Shown here: positions 15,660 through 23,927 of the stretch, piece after piece
Position numbering within the stretch: the stretch's first letter is position 1
Layout of the letters: each line of letters starts with the position of its first letter
Assembly: GCA_031270395.1 (NCBI GenBank)
Contig: JAISXU010000007.1
Span: 1 to 33,777, forward strand
Source: Oscillospiraceae bacterium
GTDB lineage: Bacteria > Bacillota > Clostridia > Oscillospirales > Oscillospiraceae
DNA: 33,777 nucleotides
Direction of reading: 5' to 3'
Notes under the pieces: model-generated
What the model was told of the DNA's origin: nothing
The model's input: the letters and a program-made list of their open reading frames with translations, nothing else
The model's database searches: none
Translations under genes and position numbers: made by a program

Positions 15660-16343
15660 ATGGGCACGATGATAGTTCTTGAGGGCATTGACGGAAGCGG
15701 TAAATCGACGCAGTTTAGCTTACTGTGCGACCGGCTCGCGCGCGAGGGCGCGGAGTTCATGCGCGTGTCGTTCCCCGCGTACGGCGAGCCGTCGTCGGCG
15801 CTCGTGAGGATGTACCTCGACGGACAGTTCGGCTCGGCGCCGGACGCGGTGAATCCGTACGCGGCCTCCACGTTTTTCGCCGTTGACAGATTCGCGTCCT
15901 ACAAGCGGCTCTGGGGCGATTTTTACGACCGCGGCGGCACGGTGGTCACCGACCGCTACACCACGAGCAACGCGATCCATCAGGGCGCAAAGCTCCCTCA
16001 CGGGCGCCGCGCCGGGTTTTTCGGATGGCTCAGCGAGTTTGAATTCAACCTCATGGGCCTTCCCGCGCCGGATCTCGTGCTGTATATGGACATACCCGCC
16101 GAGCTTGCCGCCGAGCGAAGGCGCGGACGGGAGTCCGCGACGGGCGCCGTTCCCGACATACACGAGCGGGACTTGTCCTATCTGGAGGAATGTCGGGAAT
16201 GTGGTCTGGACGCGGCCGAATACTACGGCTGGCGCAAGGTGCGGTGCTGCGACGGCGGCCAGCCGCGCGGCGCGGACGATATCCACACAGAGATATGGTC
16301 CGAGTGCGGTAAACTGATTTTGAGGGGGGGCGCCGCCGTATGA
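15660..16343 (+). CDS. tmk: thymidylate kinase
   Basis: dTMP kinase of about 227 residues, making dTDP for DNA synthesis. It has the P-loop EGIDGSGKST, the dTMP-binding region SFPAYGEPSS, FFAVDRFASYKRLW with the DR motif, TDRYTTSNAIHQGAKL, and the lid region RRRGRESATG. This sequence resembles the clostridial Tmk subgroup more than the E. coli form. ATG 15660 has GAGG 9 bases upstream. ATG 15645, which overlaps the stop of the preceding gene as ATGA, has AAAGG and is an alternative. Cotranscribed with the flanking genes. Confidence 0.93.
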   Translation: MGTMIVLEGIDGSGKSTQFSLLCDRLAREGAEFMRVSFPAYGEPSSALVRMYLDGQFGSAPDAVNPYAASTFFAVDRFASYKRLWGDFYDRGGTVVTDRYTTSNAIHQGAKLPHGRRAGFFGWLSEFEFNLMGLPAPDLVLYMDIPAELAAERRRGRESATGAVPDIHERDLSYLEECRECGLDAAEYYGWRKVRCCDGGQPRGADDIHTEIWSECGKLILRGGAAV

Positions 16344-16891
16344 CAGTCTCGCCGGACGGCAAGAATGCTATGCGTGACGCGGTTCTGCGCAGGATCGGGG
16401 AGCTGCCGGCCGAATATATCGCCTCAAGCGACGCCGGGATTTTTGAAAACCTCTCCGCCCTGCCCGAATTTATCTCCGCCGGCGTTATCCTGTTCTATTA
16501 CAGCGTCAACCGCGAGCCCGACACGCGCAAGGCGATCGGGCTGGCGCTGCGGCTGGGAAAGACTGTAGCGCTGCCGATATCGTACAGAGGAGGCGTTATG
16601 CACGCGCACGAGCTTTCGGGCGACGGCGAGCTGCGCGGCGGTCTGCACGGCATACCCGCGCCGCCGGAAAACTCCCGTCTGATAGATAAAGCCGAGCTAG
16701 AGCTCATCATAGTCCCGGCGTTGGCGTTTGACGGCGAGGGCTTCCGGCTCGGGTACGGCGGTGGGTACTACGACCGCTACCTGCCCGGCGCCCGAGCGTA
16801 CACCGTGGGACTGGCGAGGCGGCGGCTTTTGGAGCGAGCCGTCCCGCGGGAACCGCACGACATCGCCGTCCGCCGCGTCATAACGGAGTAA
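16340..16891 (+). CDS. 5-formyltetrahydrofolate cyclo-ligase
   Basis: A 183-residue MTHFS, converting 5-formyl-THF and ATP to 5,10-methenyl-THF. The N-terminal R/K-rich helix, VILFYYSVNREPDTR, and the ATP-binding signature FRLGYGGGYYDRYL are present. It overlaps the stop of tmk by 4 bases (ATGA), a clear sign of translational coupling. Folate one-carbon supply and dTMP phosphorylation are metabolically adjacent, which fits the gene order. Confidence 0.93.
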   Translation: MTVSPDGKNAMRDAVLRRIGELPAEYIASSDAGIFENLSALPEFISAGVILFYYSVNREPDTRKAIGLALRLGKTVALPISYRGGVMHAHELSGDGELRGGLHGIPAPPENSRLIDKAELELIIVPALAFDGEGFRLGYGGGYYDRYLPGARAYTVGLARRRLLERAVPREPHDIAVRRVITE

Positions 16892-16977
16892 CGCTCCTGT
16901 ACCGCCCGCCGCGAATGAATAGCGGATGCGCTTGCGCGCGCTCTGCGCGCTCCCGCAACGTCGCCGCGGCGCGGCGC

Positions 16978-17006
16978 GGCGGGCGGCTTCGACCGAAGCC
17001 CCCGCC
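16978..17006. other. strong GC hairpin between convergent genes
   Basis: A 13-bp stem with one bulge (16978-16991 with 16994-17006) and a 2-base loop. It lies downstream of both the cyclo-ligase gene (plus) and the small peptide gene (minus). There is no T-tract, so a standard terminator is not shown; it may block read-through or 3' decay. Confidence 0.45.
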
Positions 17007-17034
17007 GGCGCGTCCGGCCCTTGCGTTCTCTGCG

Positions 17035-17160
17035 TCAGCAGCCGCAGTTGTTCGGCTTATTGCTCTCGCAATTGCCGGCGCCGTTGCCGCTCAGAAAGAG
17101 GATGAGGAGGATCAGGAGTATCCACCAGCATGTATTCCCGTTCAAATTACTCAGACACAT
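17035..17160 (-). CDS. small cysteine-bearing single-span membrane peptide
   Basis: A 41-residue frame on the minus strand. The ATG at 17160 has GGAG 7 bases upstream. The peptide has a short polar start (MCLSNLNGNTC), a hydrophobic segment of about 11 residues (WWILLILLILF, residues 12-22), then a glycine/asparagine tail ending in GC with cysteines at 2, 11, 31, 39 and 41. This layout resembles small YjcZ-like or high-cysteine membrane peptides common in Clostridia, known to me only by pattern. It stands alone, converging on the folate gene. Function is unknown. Confidence 0.6.
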   Translation of the reverse strand: MCLSNLNGNTCWWILLILLILFLSGNGAGNCESNKPNNCGC

Positions 17161-17291
17161 ATGCAGACTCCATTCCGCCGCTGCGTGACGGCAAAATTTA
17201 ATTAGTCGCGCGCGCTCCCTACCACACGCAGAAACAGTTGATAAGGCTGACGACCCGCCGCGCGGCGCCGCGCTCTGTTGAACGCCGCATG

Positions 17292-17300
17292 TGATATACT
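17292..17300 (+). promoter_or_regulatory. extended -10 promoter of mltG
   Basis: TG at 17292-17293, one base, then TATACT at 17295-17300. No convincing -35 lies at the right distance. It is 66 bases before the mltG start codon. The pattern matches the TGnTACAAT box ahead of the glycosyltransferase operon. Confidence 0.5.
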
Positions 17301-17365
17301 ATGCGGGCCGTACGATTTGAGTTACAGCTTAATTGCCAAAATTATTTATTGAGAGGTTATTCCAC

Positions 17366-18619
17366 ATGCCTGACGATCCGGAGATTTGGAGAGACTATTT
17401 CAGCGCCGGCGCCGGCGGCGCCGCGAATTCCGGCGGCGGTCAGTCGCGCCCGCGCGACGGGCGGGACGGCGGAGACGATGGCGCTGACGGCGGCGATTTC
17501 AAGATAAACTTTGATTTTGACGGCGAGTACAGGGATGTCCCGGAGGAACGTCCCCTGCGTCAGCGCCGCGAGAAGCGTACCGGATGTCTGGGCGGTCTGC
17601 TGTTCGCCGCGTTTGTCGTGAGCGTGAGCCTGCTGCTCGCCTTCTTCGGCTGGCTCGCCGCTACCGACGTGCTCGGTCTGGGCGACGCGGACAAGACGGT
17701 TCAGGTGACGGTGCCGCGCGAATTCAACATGGACGACGTGGCAAGGGCGCTCCGGGAGTCCGGCCTGATCAAGTATGAATTCCTGTTCAAGATATACGCC
17801 GATTTTTCAAAAGCGGACGGAAAAATCTCGTCCGGCACATATAACCTCAATACGAACTACGACTACCGTATGCTCGTGGACAGCATGACGGAGCGCGGCG
17901 GAAAGCGTGCCACGGTGGACGTCACGATTCCGGAGGGATACACGCTCGCGCAGATATTCAAGCGCTTTGATGAGAACGGCGTCTGCACGGAGGAGGAACT
18001 GTGGGAATCCGCTGCGAACAACTATTTCGATTACGACTTCCTGAAGGATGTTCCACTCGGAGACAAATACAGGCTGGAGGGCTTCCTTTTCCCGAACAGC
18101 TACACGTTCTATGTGGGCGACACGCCGGAGCGCGCCATATCGAAAATGCTCACGGATTTCGGCAAGCATATCACGGACGATATGCTTGCAAAGGCGGACG
18201 CGCTGGGCTATTCGCTGCGCGAGATACTGACTATCGCGTCAATGATCGAAAAAGAGGCCGCCGCCGCGGACGACCGCCCCCTCGTGTCCTCGGTCATACA
18301 CAACCGCCTCGGCAGCGACGATTTTCCGCGCCTGGAGATCGACGCCACCATATACTACGCTGCGGCGATGACCGGCGAATCTTTCTCCGGTGATCCGGAC
18401 GTTAATCTGGATAATCCGTACAACACGCGCGTCTATCCCGGTCTGCCGCCCGGGCCGATAGCAAACCCCGGCATCGACTCCATAACGGCGGCTCTGGAAC
18501 CCGCAACCACCGACTACTACTTCTACGCGCTGGGCAAGGGCGCGGAGCGCAGACATGAGTTCTTCTCCGACTACGACTCGTTCCTTGAATTTGTGCGCAG
18601 CGACGACTTCGGCGGATAA
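17366..18619 (+). CDS. mltG: endolytic transglycosylase MltG
   Basis: A 417-residue MltG (YceG-like), which cuts nascent peptidoglycan at the membrane and sets glycan length. A long acidic, glycine-rich cytoplasmic N-terminus (about 70 residues) precedes one membrane helix (GLLFAAFVVSVSLLLAFFGWLA). Outside follow a LysM-like module (TVQVTVPREFNMDDVARALRESGLI) and the catalytic domain with LEGFLFPNSYTF, the catalytic glutamate in ASMIEKEA, and the family end (NTRVYPGLPPGPIANPG, YYFYALGK). ATG 17366 has GAGAGG 9 bases upstream. An in-frame TTG at 17333 lacks one. Confidence 0.95.
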   Translation: MPDDPEIWRDYFSAGAGGAANSGGGQSRPRDGRDGGDDGADGGDFKINFDFDGEYRDVPEERPLRQRREKRTGCLGGLLFAAFVVSVSLLLAFFGWLAATDVLGLGDADKTVQVTVPREFNMDDVARALRESGLIKYEFLFKIYADFSKADGKISSGTYNLNTNYDYRMLVDSMTERGGKRATVDVTIPEGYTLAQIFKRFDENGVCTEEELWESAANNYFDYDFLKDVPLGDKYRLEGFLFPNSYTFYVGDTPERAISKMLTDFGKHITDDMLAKADALGYSLREILTIASMIEKEAAAADDRPLVSSVIHNRLGSDDFPRLEIDATIYYAAAMTGESFSGDPDVNLDNPYNTRVYPGLPPGPIANPGIDSITAALEPATTDYYFYALGKGAERRHEFFSDYDSFLEFVRSDDFGG

Positions 18620-18636
18620 CAGGGGGCTAGCGCGGT

Positions 18637-19623
18637 ATGAGCGAGTTTTTGTACAAGCCAAAGTACACACTCACGGACGAAATCGTGACGCTTGTCGCGG
18701 ACATCGCCGCCAAAGCGGAGTCTCTGACGATTCAAGGCGGTATGGAACAAAACCCTAAATTGCGCCGGACTAACCTCGTGAAGTCGATTCAGTCGTCGCT
18801 GGCAATTGAGAACAACACGCTGACGATTGAGCAGGTCACGGCGTTGCTTGACGGCAAGCGTGTACTCGCGCCGCCGCAGGATATTTTAGAGGCGCAAAAC
18901 GCGATACAGGCGTATGCTAGGCTGCTTGACTGGAATCCGTATGACATTGACGACCTGCAAACCGCTCACGGAATTTTGATGAAAGGTCTGGTTACGGAGG
19001 CGGGGCGGTTCCGCAGCGGCTTCGTCGGCATCGCTCGCGGCAAGGAGATAATCCACATCGCTCCGCCTGCGGATGATGTGTCGGGACTAATGGCGGATTT
19101 ATTCCATTGGGTGGAGGGCGCAAAGGTTCATCCGCTGATAAAAAGTTGCGTATTTCACTACGAGTTTGAGTTTGTTCACCCGTTCCAAGACGGCAACGGG
19201 CGAATGGGCAGAATGTGGCAGACGCTCTTACTGGCGCAATGGAAACAGATTTTCGCGTGGCTGCCTGTCGAGAGCATTGTCCGCGACCGTCAGCAGGAAT
19301 ACTACGCCGCGCTGTCACATTCCAATGACGATATGGACTCCACGGAATTTGTCGCATTTATGCTGATCGCGCTGAACGACACAATTGACGGGTACACCGA
19401 CCAAGATAGCGACCAAGTGACCGACCAAGTTAACCGCTTGCTTGATATCATCGGAACAAGCGCGTTGTCGGCGGCGGAGCTTATGAGCTTGCTTGACTTA
19501 AAACACCGCCCGACGTTCAGACAAAACTATCTGCACCCCGCTTTGGACGCGGGTCTGATTGAAATGACGTTGCCCGACGCGCCGAACTCGCGCAATCAGC
19601 GGTATCGGCGAAAGGGAAAGTAA
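18637..19623 (+). CDS. class II Fic AMPylase-type protein with C-terminal winged helix
   Basis: A 328-residue Fic protein. The Fic motif HPFQDGNGRMGR (181-192) is complete, so AMP transfer (or a related nucleotidyl transfer) onto a target protein is expected. An N-terminal inhibitory motif of the S-x-x-x-E-N type is at residues 54-59 (SLAIEN), which marks class II Fic proteins that restrain themselves without a separate antitoxin. Residues about 255-328 form a winged-helix-like end after a DQ-rich linker with repeated TDQ/SDQ. It begins 17 bases after mltG with AGGGGG upstream. Codons are less GC-rich (many TTG/CTT leucines, CAA, AAA) than in neighbours, suggesting transfer. Confidence 0.92.
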   Translation: MSEFLYKPKYTLTDEIVTLVADIAAKAESLTIQGGMEQNPKLRRTNLVKSIQSSLAIENNTLTIEQVTALLDGKRVLAPPQDILEAQNAIQAYARLLDWNPYDIDDLQTAHGILMKGLVTEAGRFRSGFVGIARGKEIIHIAPPADDVSGLMADLFHWVEGAKVHPLIKSCVFHYEFEFVHPFQDGNGRMGRMWQTLLLAQWKQIFAWLPVESIVRDRQQEYYAALSHSNDDMDSTEFVAFMLIALNDTIDGYTDQDSDQVTDQVNRLLDIIGTSALSAAELMSLLDLKHRPTFRQNYLHPALDAGLIEMTLPDAPNSRNQRYRRKGK

Positions 19624-19672
19624 ACCGACCATCAAAAAGTTTTTTTGACAAGCCCAAAAAGCCCGCCGCGTT

Positions 19673-20959
19673 TTATTCCGTCAGCAGCAGCACCGAGGTC
19701 TGATATACCCCCTCGCCCCGTTCAAAGCGCGCCGTGCCGCCCAGCCTCTCAGCCGCCGCCCGCACCGATTCCTGACCGACGCCCGCGCCGCTTTTCTCTT
19801 TTGGGTTCGTGGAGTTGTCCACGGTCAGCACGATTTTACCTTCGCTCGTTTGGCACCGGGCCTTGATGTATTTTTGCCCCTTCGTTTGCCGCTCCACGGC
19901 AAGCGCCGCGTTCTCAAACACGTTGCCGAATACCACGCACAAATCCGCGCCCGCCACGCCCGCGTTTTGCGGCAGCGTCAGCCGCGCGTCAAGCTCCGCA
20001 CCCGCCGCGCGCGCCCGCGCCAGATAGTGGCGCACCACCGCGTCCACGGCGAGGTTTTGGCAGACGGGCGGTTCGTCCTCCTCCGGCAGCCGCCCGATGT
20101 GCTCGCGCAAATACGTTTCAAGCTCCGCCCTGTCGTCCTTTTCGATATAGGCGTTTATGACGGAAAGATGGTGCCGCAAATCGTGACGGGCCTGCCGTGT
20201 GCGCTCCATGTTTTCCGCAAGCTGCTCATAACGCCCGGCCTGCAGGGCAATCTGAGTATGCAGCTCCGCCTCGCGCCGCGCCCGCCGCGCGCTGTCCATC
20301 ACCATACGCAGATTGACATAATAGGTGGCTAGCCCGGTCAGCAGCATGAAAATAAAGATGGCTGCCGTCTGGTAACTGTCGTATCCGAGAGAATCGCGTA
20401 TCATGGAATAGAATTGGTCGAGAATGAAAAACAGAACGGGCGGGATACAGAGCTGACGGATGGTTTTCCCGTCCAGCTCCGAAAACGCGGCGCGAAGCCG
20501 CCCGGTGAAGTATCGCCACAAAAACGGGAACGCCGCGCCCGTCGCCATCAGCACCGCCAACGTGAACAGGGGCGTTTGACCAAAGCCGATGTACTGTCCG
20601 GGCAGCGCCAGCCTGAAAGCGTTGAGGACGATGTAAAGTATGGCCGTGTACACGGCGCGAAACATCAAAAAAGTATACAGGGCCTTGTCGAATGATATGC
20701 GGTACATCCAAAACAAAAGCATGACGGAACCGACGCAAAAGAGGATGAATTGAACGGTAAGCCACCCTGCGCCGCCGGTATAAAGCGTAGTGAGCAAAAG
20801 GTCCGAGGCCCCGTGCAGGGCAACAAACGCGCTGAAAATGAGCGCCGTCGTTTTCGCGCTATACCGACGCTCCCGCCAGAACAGCGCGCACACCAAAATA
20901 AAATAAGGGGCGTTGGTCAGGATATGGCTTACGCCCAATAGCAACCCGTTTCCCATCAT
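19673..20959 (-). CDS. AgrC-like GHKL sensor histidine kinase
   Basis: A 428-residue kinase. The first 215 residues are hydrophobic with about six or seven membrane segments and hardly any extracellular domain, as in peptide-sensing AgrC/ComD-type kinases. The cytoplasmic part starts with a helix carrying the phospho-acceptor H259 in RHDLRHHLS, followed by a short GHKL ATPase (GNVFENAALA, TVDNSTNPKEKSGAGVG). It starts 3 bases after the stop of the LytTR regulator gene, so the two are one operon. No AgrB/AgrD-like processing protein or peptide gene is next to it, so the ligand is unknown. Confidence 0.92.
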   Translation of the reverse strand: MMGNGLLLGVSHILTNAPYFILVCALFWRERRYSAKTTALIFSAFVALHGASDLLLTTLYTGGAGWLTVQFILFCVGSVMLLFWMYRISFDKALYTFLMFRAVYTAILYIVLNAFRLALPGQYIGFGQTPLFTLAVLMATGAAFPFLWRYFTGRLRAAFSELDGKTIRQLCIPPVLFFILDQFYSMIRDSLGYDSYQTAAIFIFMLLTGLATYYVNLRMVMDSARRARREAELHTQIALQAGRYEQLAENMERTRQARHDLRHHLSVINAYIEKDDRAELETYLREHIGRLPEEDEPPVCQNLAVDAVVRHYLARARAAGAELDARLTLPQNAGVAGADLCVVFGNVFENAALAVERQTKGQKYIKARCQTSEGKIVLTVDNSTNPKEKSGAGVGQESVRAAAERLGGTARFERGEGVYQTSVLLLTE

Positions 20960-20962
20960 GCC

Positions 20963-21682
20963 CTAATACCCCTTTCGCTGTTTTTCAAAGCAGTAATCCT
21001 CAAACAGCACCTTAATTTGCGCCCGCCCCTCGCGCCGGATTGGAACAAGAGAGCCGTCCTTCATCACAAAATCGTTGTCCTTCACATACGCCGCGTGGTC
21101 AAGATTTACGGCAAAGCTCCTGTGGCAGCGCAGGAAACGCGAATCGGAAATCAGTGACAGCAGCTCGTCCAGCCGCCTGTAGACCCGCAGATCTTCGTCC
21201 GGCAGCCGCAGGACGCAGCTTTTATCCTGCGATTCTATCCACTTTATCTTTGAGAGAAGCACCCTGCGGCTCTCCCTGCTCACAGTGACTTCTACAAAGC
21301 GCTCCGTCGCGCCGACGGCGCGCAGGCAGCGGTCAAGCGCGGCCTTCACGGCCTCTTGCGTATAGGGTTTAAGCAGATAGTGGGCGGCGCCCAAATCAAA
21401 GCCCTCCGCCATGTGGTCGCGGCTTGAGGTGGTAAACACTATGGCGGCGTCCCTGTCACGCCGGCGTATCTCCCGCGCCACCTCCACGCCGGTGACCTTA
21501 TCCATGTAAATATCGAGGAAGCTCACGGAGAACGCTTCGTCGCGCATGGCTTCGAGCATGGCCTCGCCGCTCCCGAACGGCACGACCTCGCCGTCGATCC
21601 TGCGCCGGGCAAGCTCCGCCTCCAGCATATCGCGCAGGGCATCCCGCTCTTTTGGCTTATCCTCGCATATGGCTATTTTCAG
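20963..21682 (-). CDS. LytTR-type response regulator
   Basis: A receiver plus LytTR DNA-binding domain, 239 residues from the CTG at 21682. The receiver has the acidic pair in CED (E7, D8), phospho-acceptor D57 (SFLDIYMDK) and the conserved lysine in LLKPYT. The LytTR part has IKWIESQDKSCVLRL, YRRLDELLSL and RFLRCHRSFAVNLDHA. Starting at the first ATG (21628) would remove strand 1 and the acidic pair; the only in-frame start that keeps them is CTG 21682, with AAGGAGGG 8 bases upstream. It should act as transcription activator or repressor for the AgrC-like kinase downstream. Confidence 0.9.
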   Translation of the reverse strand: MKIAICEDKPKERDALRDMLEAELARRRIDGEVVPFGSGEAMLEAMRDEAFSVSFLDIYMDKVTGVEVAREIRRRDRDAAIVFTTSSRDHMAEGFDLGAAHYLLKPYTQEAVKAALDRCLRAVGATERFVEVTVSRESRRVLLSKIKWIESQDKSCVLRLPDEDLRVYRRLDELLSLISDSRFLRCHRSFAVNLDHAAYVKDNDFVMKDGSLVPIRREGRAQIKVLFEDYCFEKQRKGY

Positions 21683-21757
21683 GGGCGCCGCCCTCCTTGC
21701 GCTAAAATGCTGTTAGCCAATCCACAGCTTACCACCGGGGAATTGGCCGCCGCGTTT

Positions 21758-23158
21758 TTACTTTCCCAGCTCAAACCAAAACGTGCTGCCCGCGCCGGGC
21801 GAGCTTTCCACGCCGAACCGCGCGTTGTGGGCCGACAGGATTTCTTTCGCAATCGCCAGACCGAGTCCCGCGCCGATTGTGCCGTCGGTATGTGTGGATT
21901 TGTAGTATCTATCCCAAATGAGCGGAAGCTCATCCTCCGCTATCCCCTCGCCGCGGTCGGAGACGGCGAAGCGCGCGCCGACGCCCGTATCTCCGAGCGC
22001 GACGTCGATCCGCTTATCGCCGCCCGCGTGCGCTAACGCGTTCGATATGAAGTTATAGAGCACCTGCGTGATCCGCCTCTCGTCAGCGAAAACATACTGG
22101 TCAGGCTCGATTTTCGCGGCCAGCGTAACGCCGTCGGCGGCGCAAAGCGGCGCAAAACGCGCGATCGCCTTTTTCGCGGCGTCGGACAGATTGAAGCTCT
22201 CCGGCTTCATTTGCTCGCCGCCGGACTGCAAAACCGAGACATCGAGAATGTCGTTCACGAGCGACATCAGGCGGTCGCTCTCGCGCGATATGATCTGCAA
22301 ATTAGCGTTGCGCTTTTCCCTGTCGTCGCCGGAAATATCTCGGATCATCTCCGTATACGCCTTTATCATCGTGAGCGGCGTCCGCAGATCGTGCGAGATA
22401 TTCGCGAGCAGGTCGCGGCGCAGCTTTTCCGCCTTTGAGAGCTCCGCCGCGGTTTCGCGGATGGTATCGGCGAGCGAATCGAGCTCCGCGCAAAAGCCCT
22501 TTTCAAGCTGTAAATCAAACTCGCCGCGCGCGGGCCGCGCCGCCTGTTCCGTGATTGCGGCGACCGGTTTTGAGAACTTTCGCGCGATGAAAAACGCGAG
22601 TATAAAGCTGAGCAGCAGCGCGGCGAAAGTGACGTAGACAAGCTGGGTTTGCAGTATCGCAGTAGTCGCGTTCAGCGGTTCAAGCGGCGTGCTGATCGTC
22701 GCCACGCCGCCGTCCGGCAGCGCGACGTTGTAATTTAGCGTTCTCCCGCGCGGGGGATTCCCCCCGCCCGGACGCAGACCGTCGAAGCCGCCGCCCCAAT
22801 TCGGGTTCGGACGGTTTTGCCAGTCGTGTTCGTCGGAAAAATAAACGACGTCGCCGTGCGCGTCGCGGATAATCACCAACACGGAGTTTCGGAACGTCAG
22901 CGCGTTCAGCGCGTCGGCGAAGCCGTCGCTTCCGTATTCCGCAAGTATCGCCGCGCCGATTTTCTTGACGTCGGAGGTTTTCATGCTCTCGTAAAAGCTC
23001 TGCAAAAACACTATCTGCATGAGCCAGAGCAGCGCCATCAACACGGCGGCGAACAGCGCGAAGTACAGCCACAGCTTCATGCCGAACGCCCGGGCGCGGA
23101 TAGCTTTGCCGCCGCAAAGTCCGGGTGTGCTCCGGTCGGGCGACCCTTTAATATTCAA
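21758..23158 (-). CDS. HAMP-type sensor histidine kinase
   Basis: A 466-residue classical kinase. Two membrane helices (about residues 27-52 and 172-196) flank a 120-residue outer sensor region with a proline/glycine-rich loop (RPNPNWGGGFDG). A HAMP-like linker, the H box LANISHDLRTPLTM, N box VLYNFISNALAHA, and G boxes DRGEGIAED and GAGLGLAIAKEIL follow. The start overlaps the end of the OmpR-type regulator by 11 bases: TTG 23158 with GGGG 7 bases upstream. Signal unknown. Confidence 0.93.
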   Translation of the reverse strand: MNIKGSPDRSTPGLCGGKAIRARAFGMKLWLYFALFAAVLMALLWLMQIVFLQSFYESMKTSDVKKIGAAILAEYGSDGFADALNALTFRNSVLVIIRDAHGDVVYFSDEHDWQNRPNPNWGGGFDGLRPGGGNPPRGRTLNYNVALPDGGVATISTPLEPLNATTAILQTQLVYVTFAALLLSFILAFFIARKFSKPVAAITEQAARPARGEFDLQLEKGFCAELDSLADTIRETAAELSKAEKLRRDLLANISHDLRTPLTMIKAYTEMIRDISGDDREKRNANLQIISRESDRLMSLVNDILDVSVLQSGGEQMKPESFNLSDAAKKAIARFAPLCAADGVTLAAKIEPDQYVFADERRITQVLYNFISNALAHAGGDKRIDVALGDTGVGARFAVSDRGEGIAEDELPLIWDRYYKSTHTDGTIGAGLGLAIAKEILSAHNARFGVESSPGAGSTFWFELGK

Positions 23159-23825
23159 ATTTATACCCCACCCCTCGAAGCGTGACGATGCTGCTGCGGT
23201 ACGCGCCGAGCTTTGAGCGCAGCAGCTTGATTTGCGCGTCTACGATCCGGTCGGCGCCGAAATGGTCATAGCCCCAAACCTGATCGAGCAGCTTCTCGCG
23301 CGTCAGGGCGACGCCTCGATTTTTCACGAGACACAGCAGCAGGTCAAATTCCTTTGCCGTGAGGCCGGCGCGCCGCCCGTCGATGAATACGCCGCGCCCC
23401 CGCTCGTCGATTCGCAGACCTCCGAACGCCAGAGGTTCCTCCGCGCTTGCGGAGCTTCGCGCCCTGCCGCGGTTGATTATCGCGTTTACACGCGCCATCA
23501 ACTCTTTCGGCGAGAAGGGCTTCGTGACGTAATCGTCAGCGCCCATTTCAAAGCCGAACAGCTTGTCGTATTCCTCACCCCGGGCGGAGAGCATAAGCAC
23601 GGGCGTATCGCGGAGCTTGCGGATCTCCTTACACGCCGAAAAGCCGTCGAGTCTCGGCATCATCGCGTCCATTATCACAAGGTCAAAAGCGCGCTCGCGG
23701 CATAGTCGGACGGCTTCCATACCGTCCGCGGCTTCGGTTACCTCGCACCCCTCAAACTCCGCGTATTCGCGTATCACGGCGCGAATATCCGTCTCGTCGT
23801 CCGCGACGAGGATGGAAATCTTCAT
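23148..23825 (-). CDS. OmpR/PhoB-type response regulator
   Basis: A 225-residue regulator from ATG 23825 (GAGGTG 9 bases upstream). The receiver has the DDE acidic cluster near the start, phospho-acceptor aspartate in LVIMDAMMPRLDG, and the KPFSPKEL lysine. The C-terminal winged helix contains FDLLLCLVKNRGVALTREKLLDQVWGYD and ends VRGVGYKFEY-like (LRGVGYKFEY). First gene of a two-gene operon with its kinase, read from the promoter at 23861-23888. A GTG four codons upstream is possible but overlaps the binding site. Confidence 0.95.
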   Translation of the reverse strand: MKISILVADDETDIRAVIREYAEFEGCEVTEAADGMEAVRLCRERAFDLVIMDAMMPRLDGFSACKEIRKLRDTPVLMLSARGEEYDKLFGFEMGADDYVTKPFSPKELMARVNAIINRGRARSSASAEEPLAFGGLRIDERGRGVFIDGRRAGLTAKEFDLLLCLVKNRGVALTREKLLDQVWGYDHFGADRIVDAQIKLLRSKLGAYRSSIVTLRGVGYKFEY

Positions 23826-23860
23826 CGTCAGCAGCACCTCGCGTTTACCGGCATGTATAG

Positions 23861-23888
23861 ACTATACCATAAACGGAGCAATAATCAA
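23861..23888 (-). promoter_or_regulatory. promoter of the OmpR-type two-component operon
   Basis: TTGATT (23888-23883) and TATAGT (23866-23861) with a 16-base spacer on the minus strand, about 35 bases before ATG 23825. Confidence 0.7.
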
Positions 23889-23927
23889 GCTCACGATTCT
23901 AACGCGCCCTGCTTGACGCCGCGGGCG

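Noticed and set aside
19624-19672. Terminator between the Fic gene and the AgrC-like kinase gene
   Set aside because: There are A and T runs (19635-19648) but no GC stem next to them, so a standard terminator cannot be supported.
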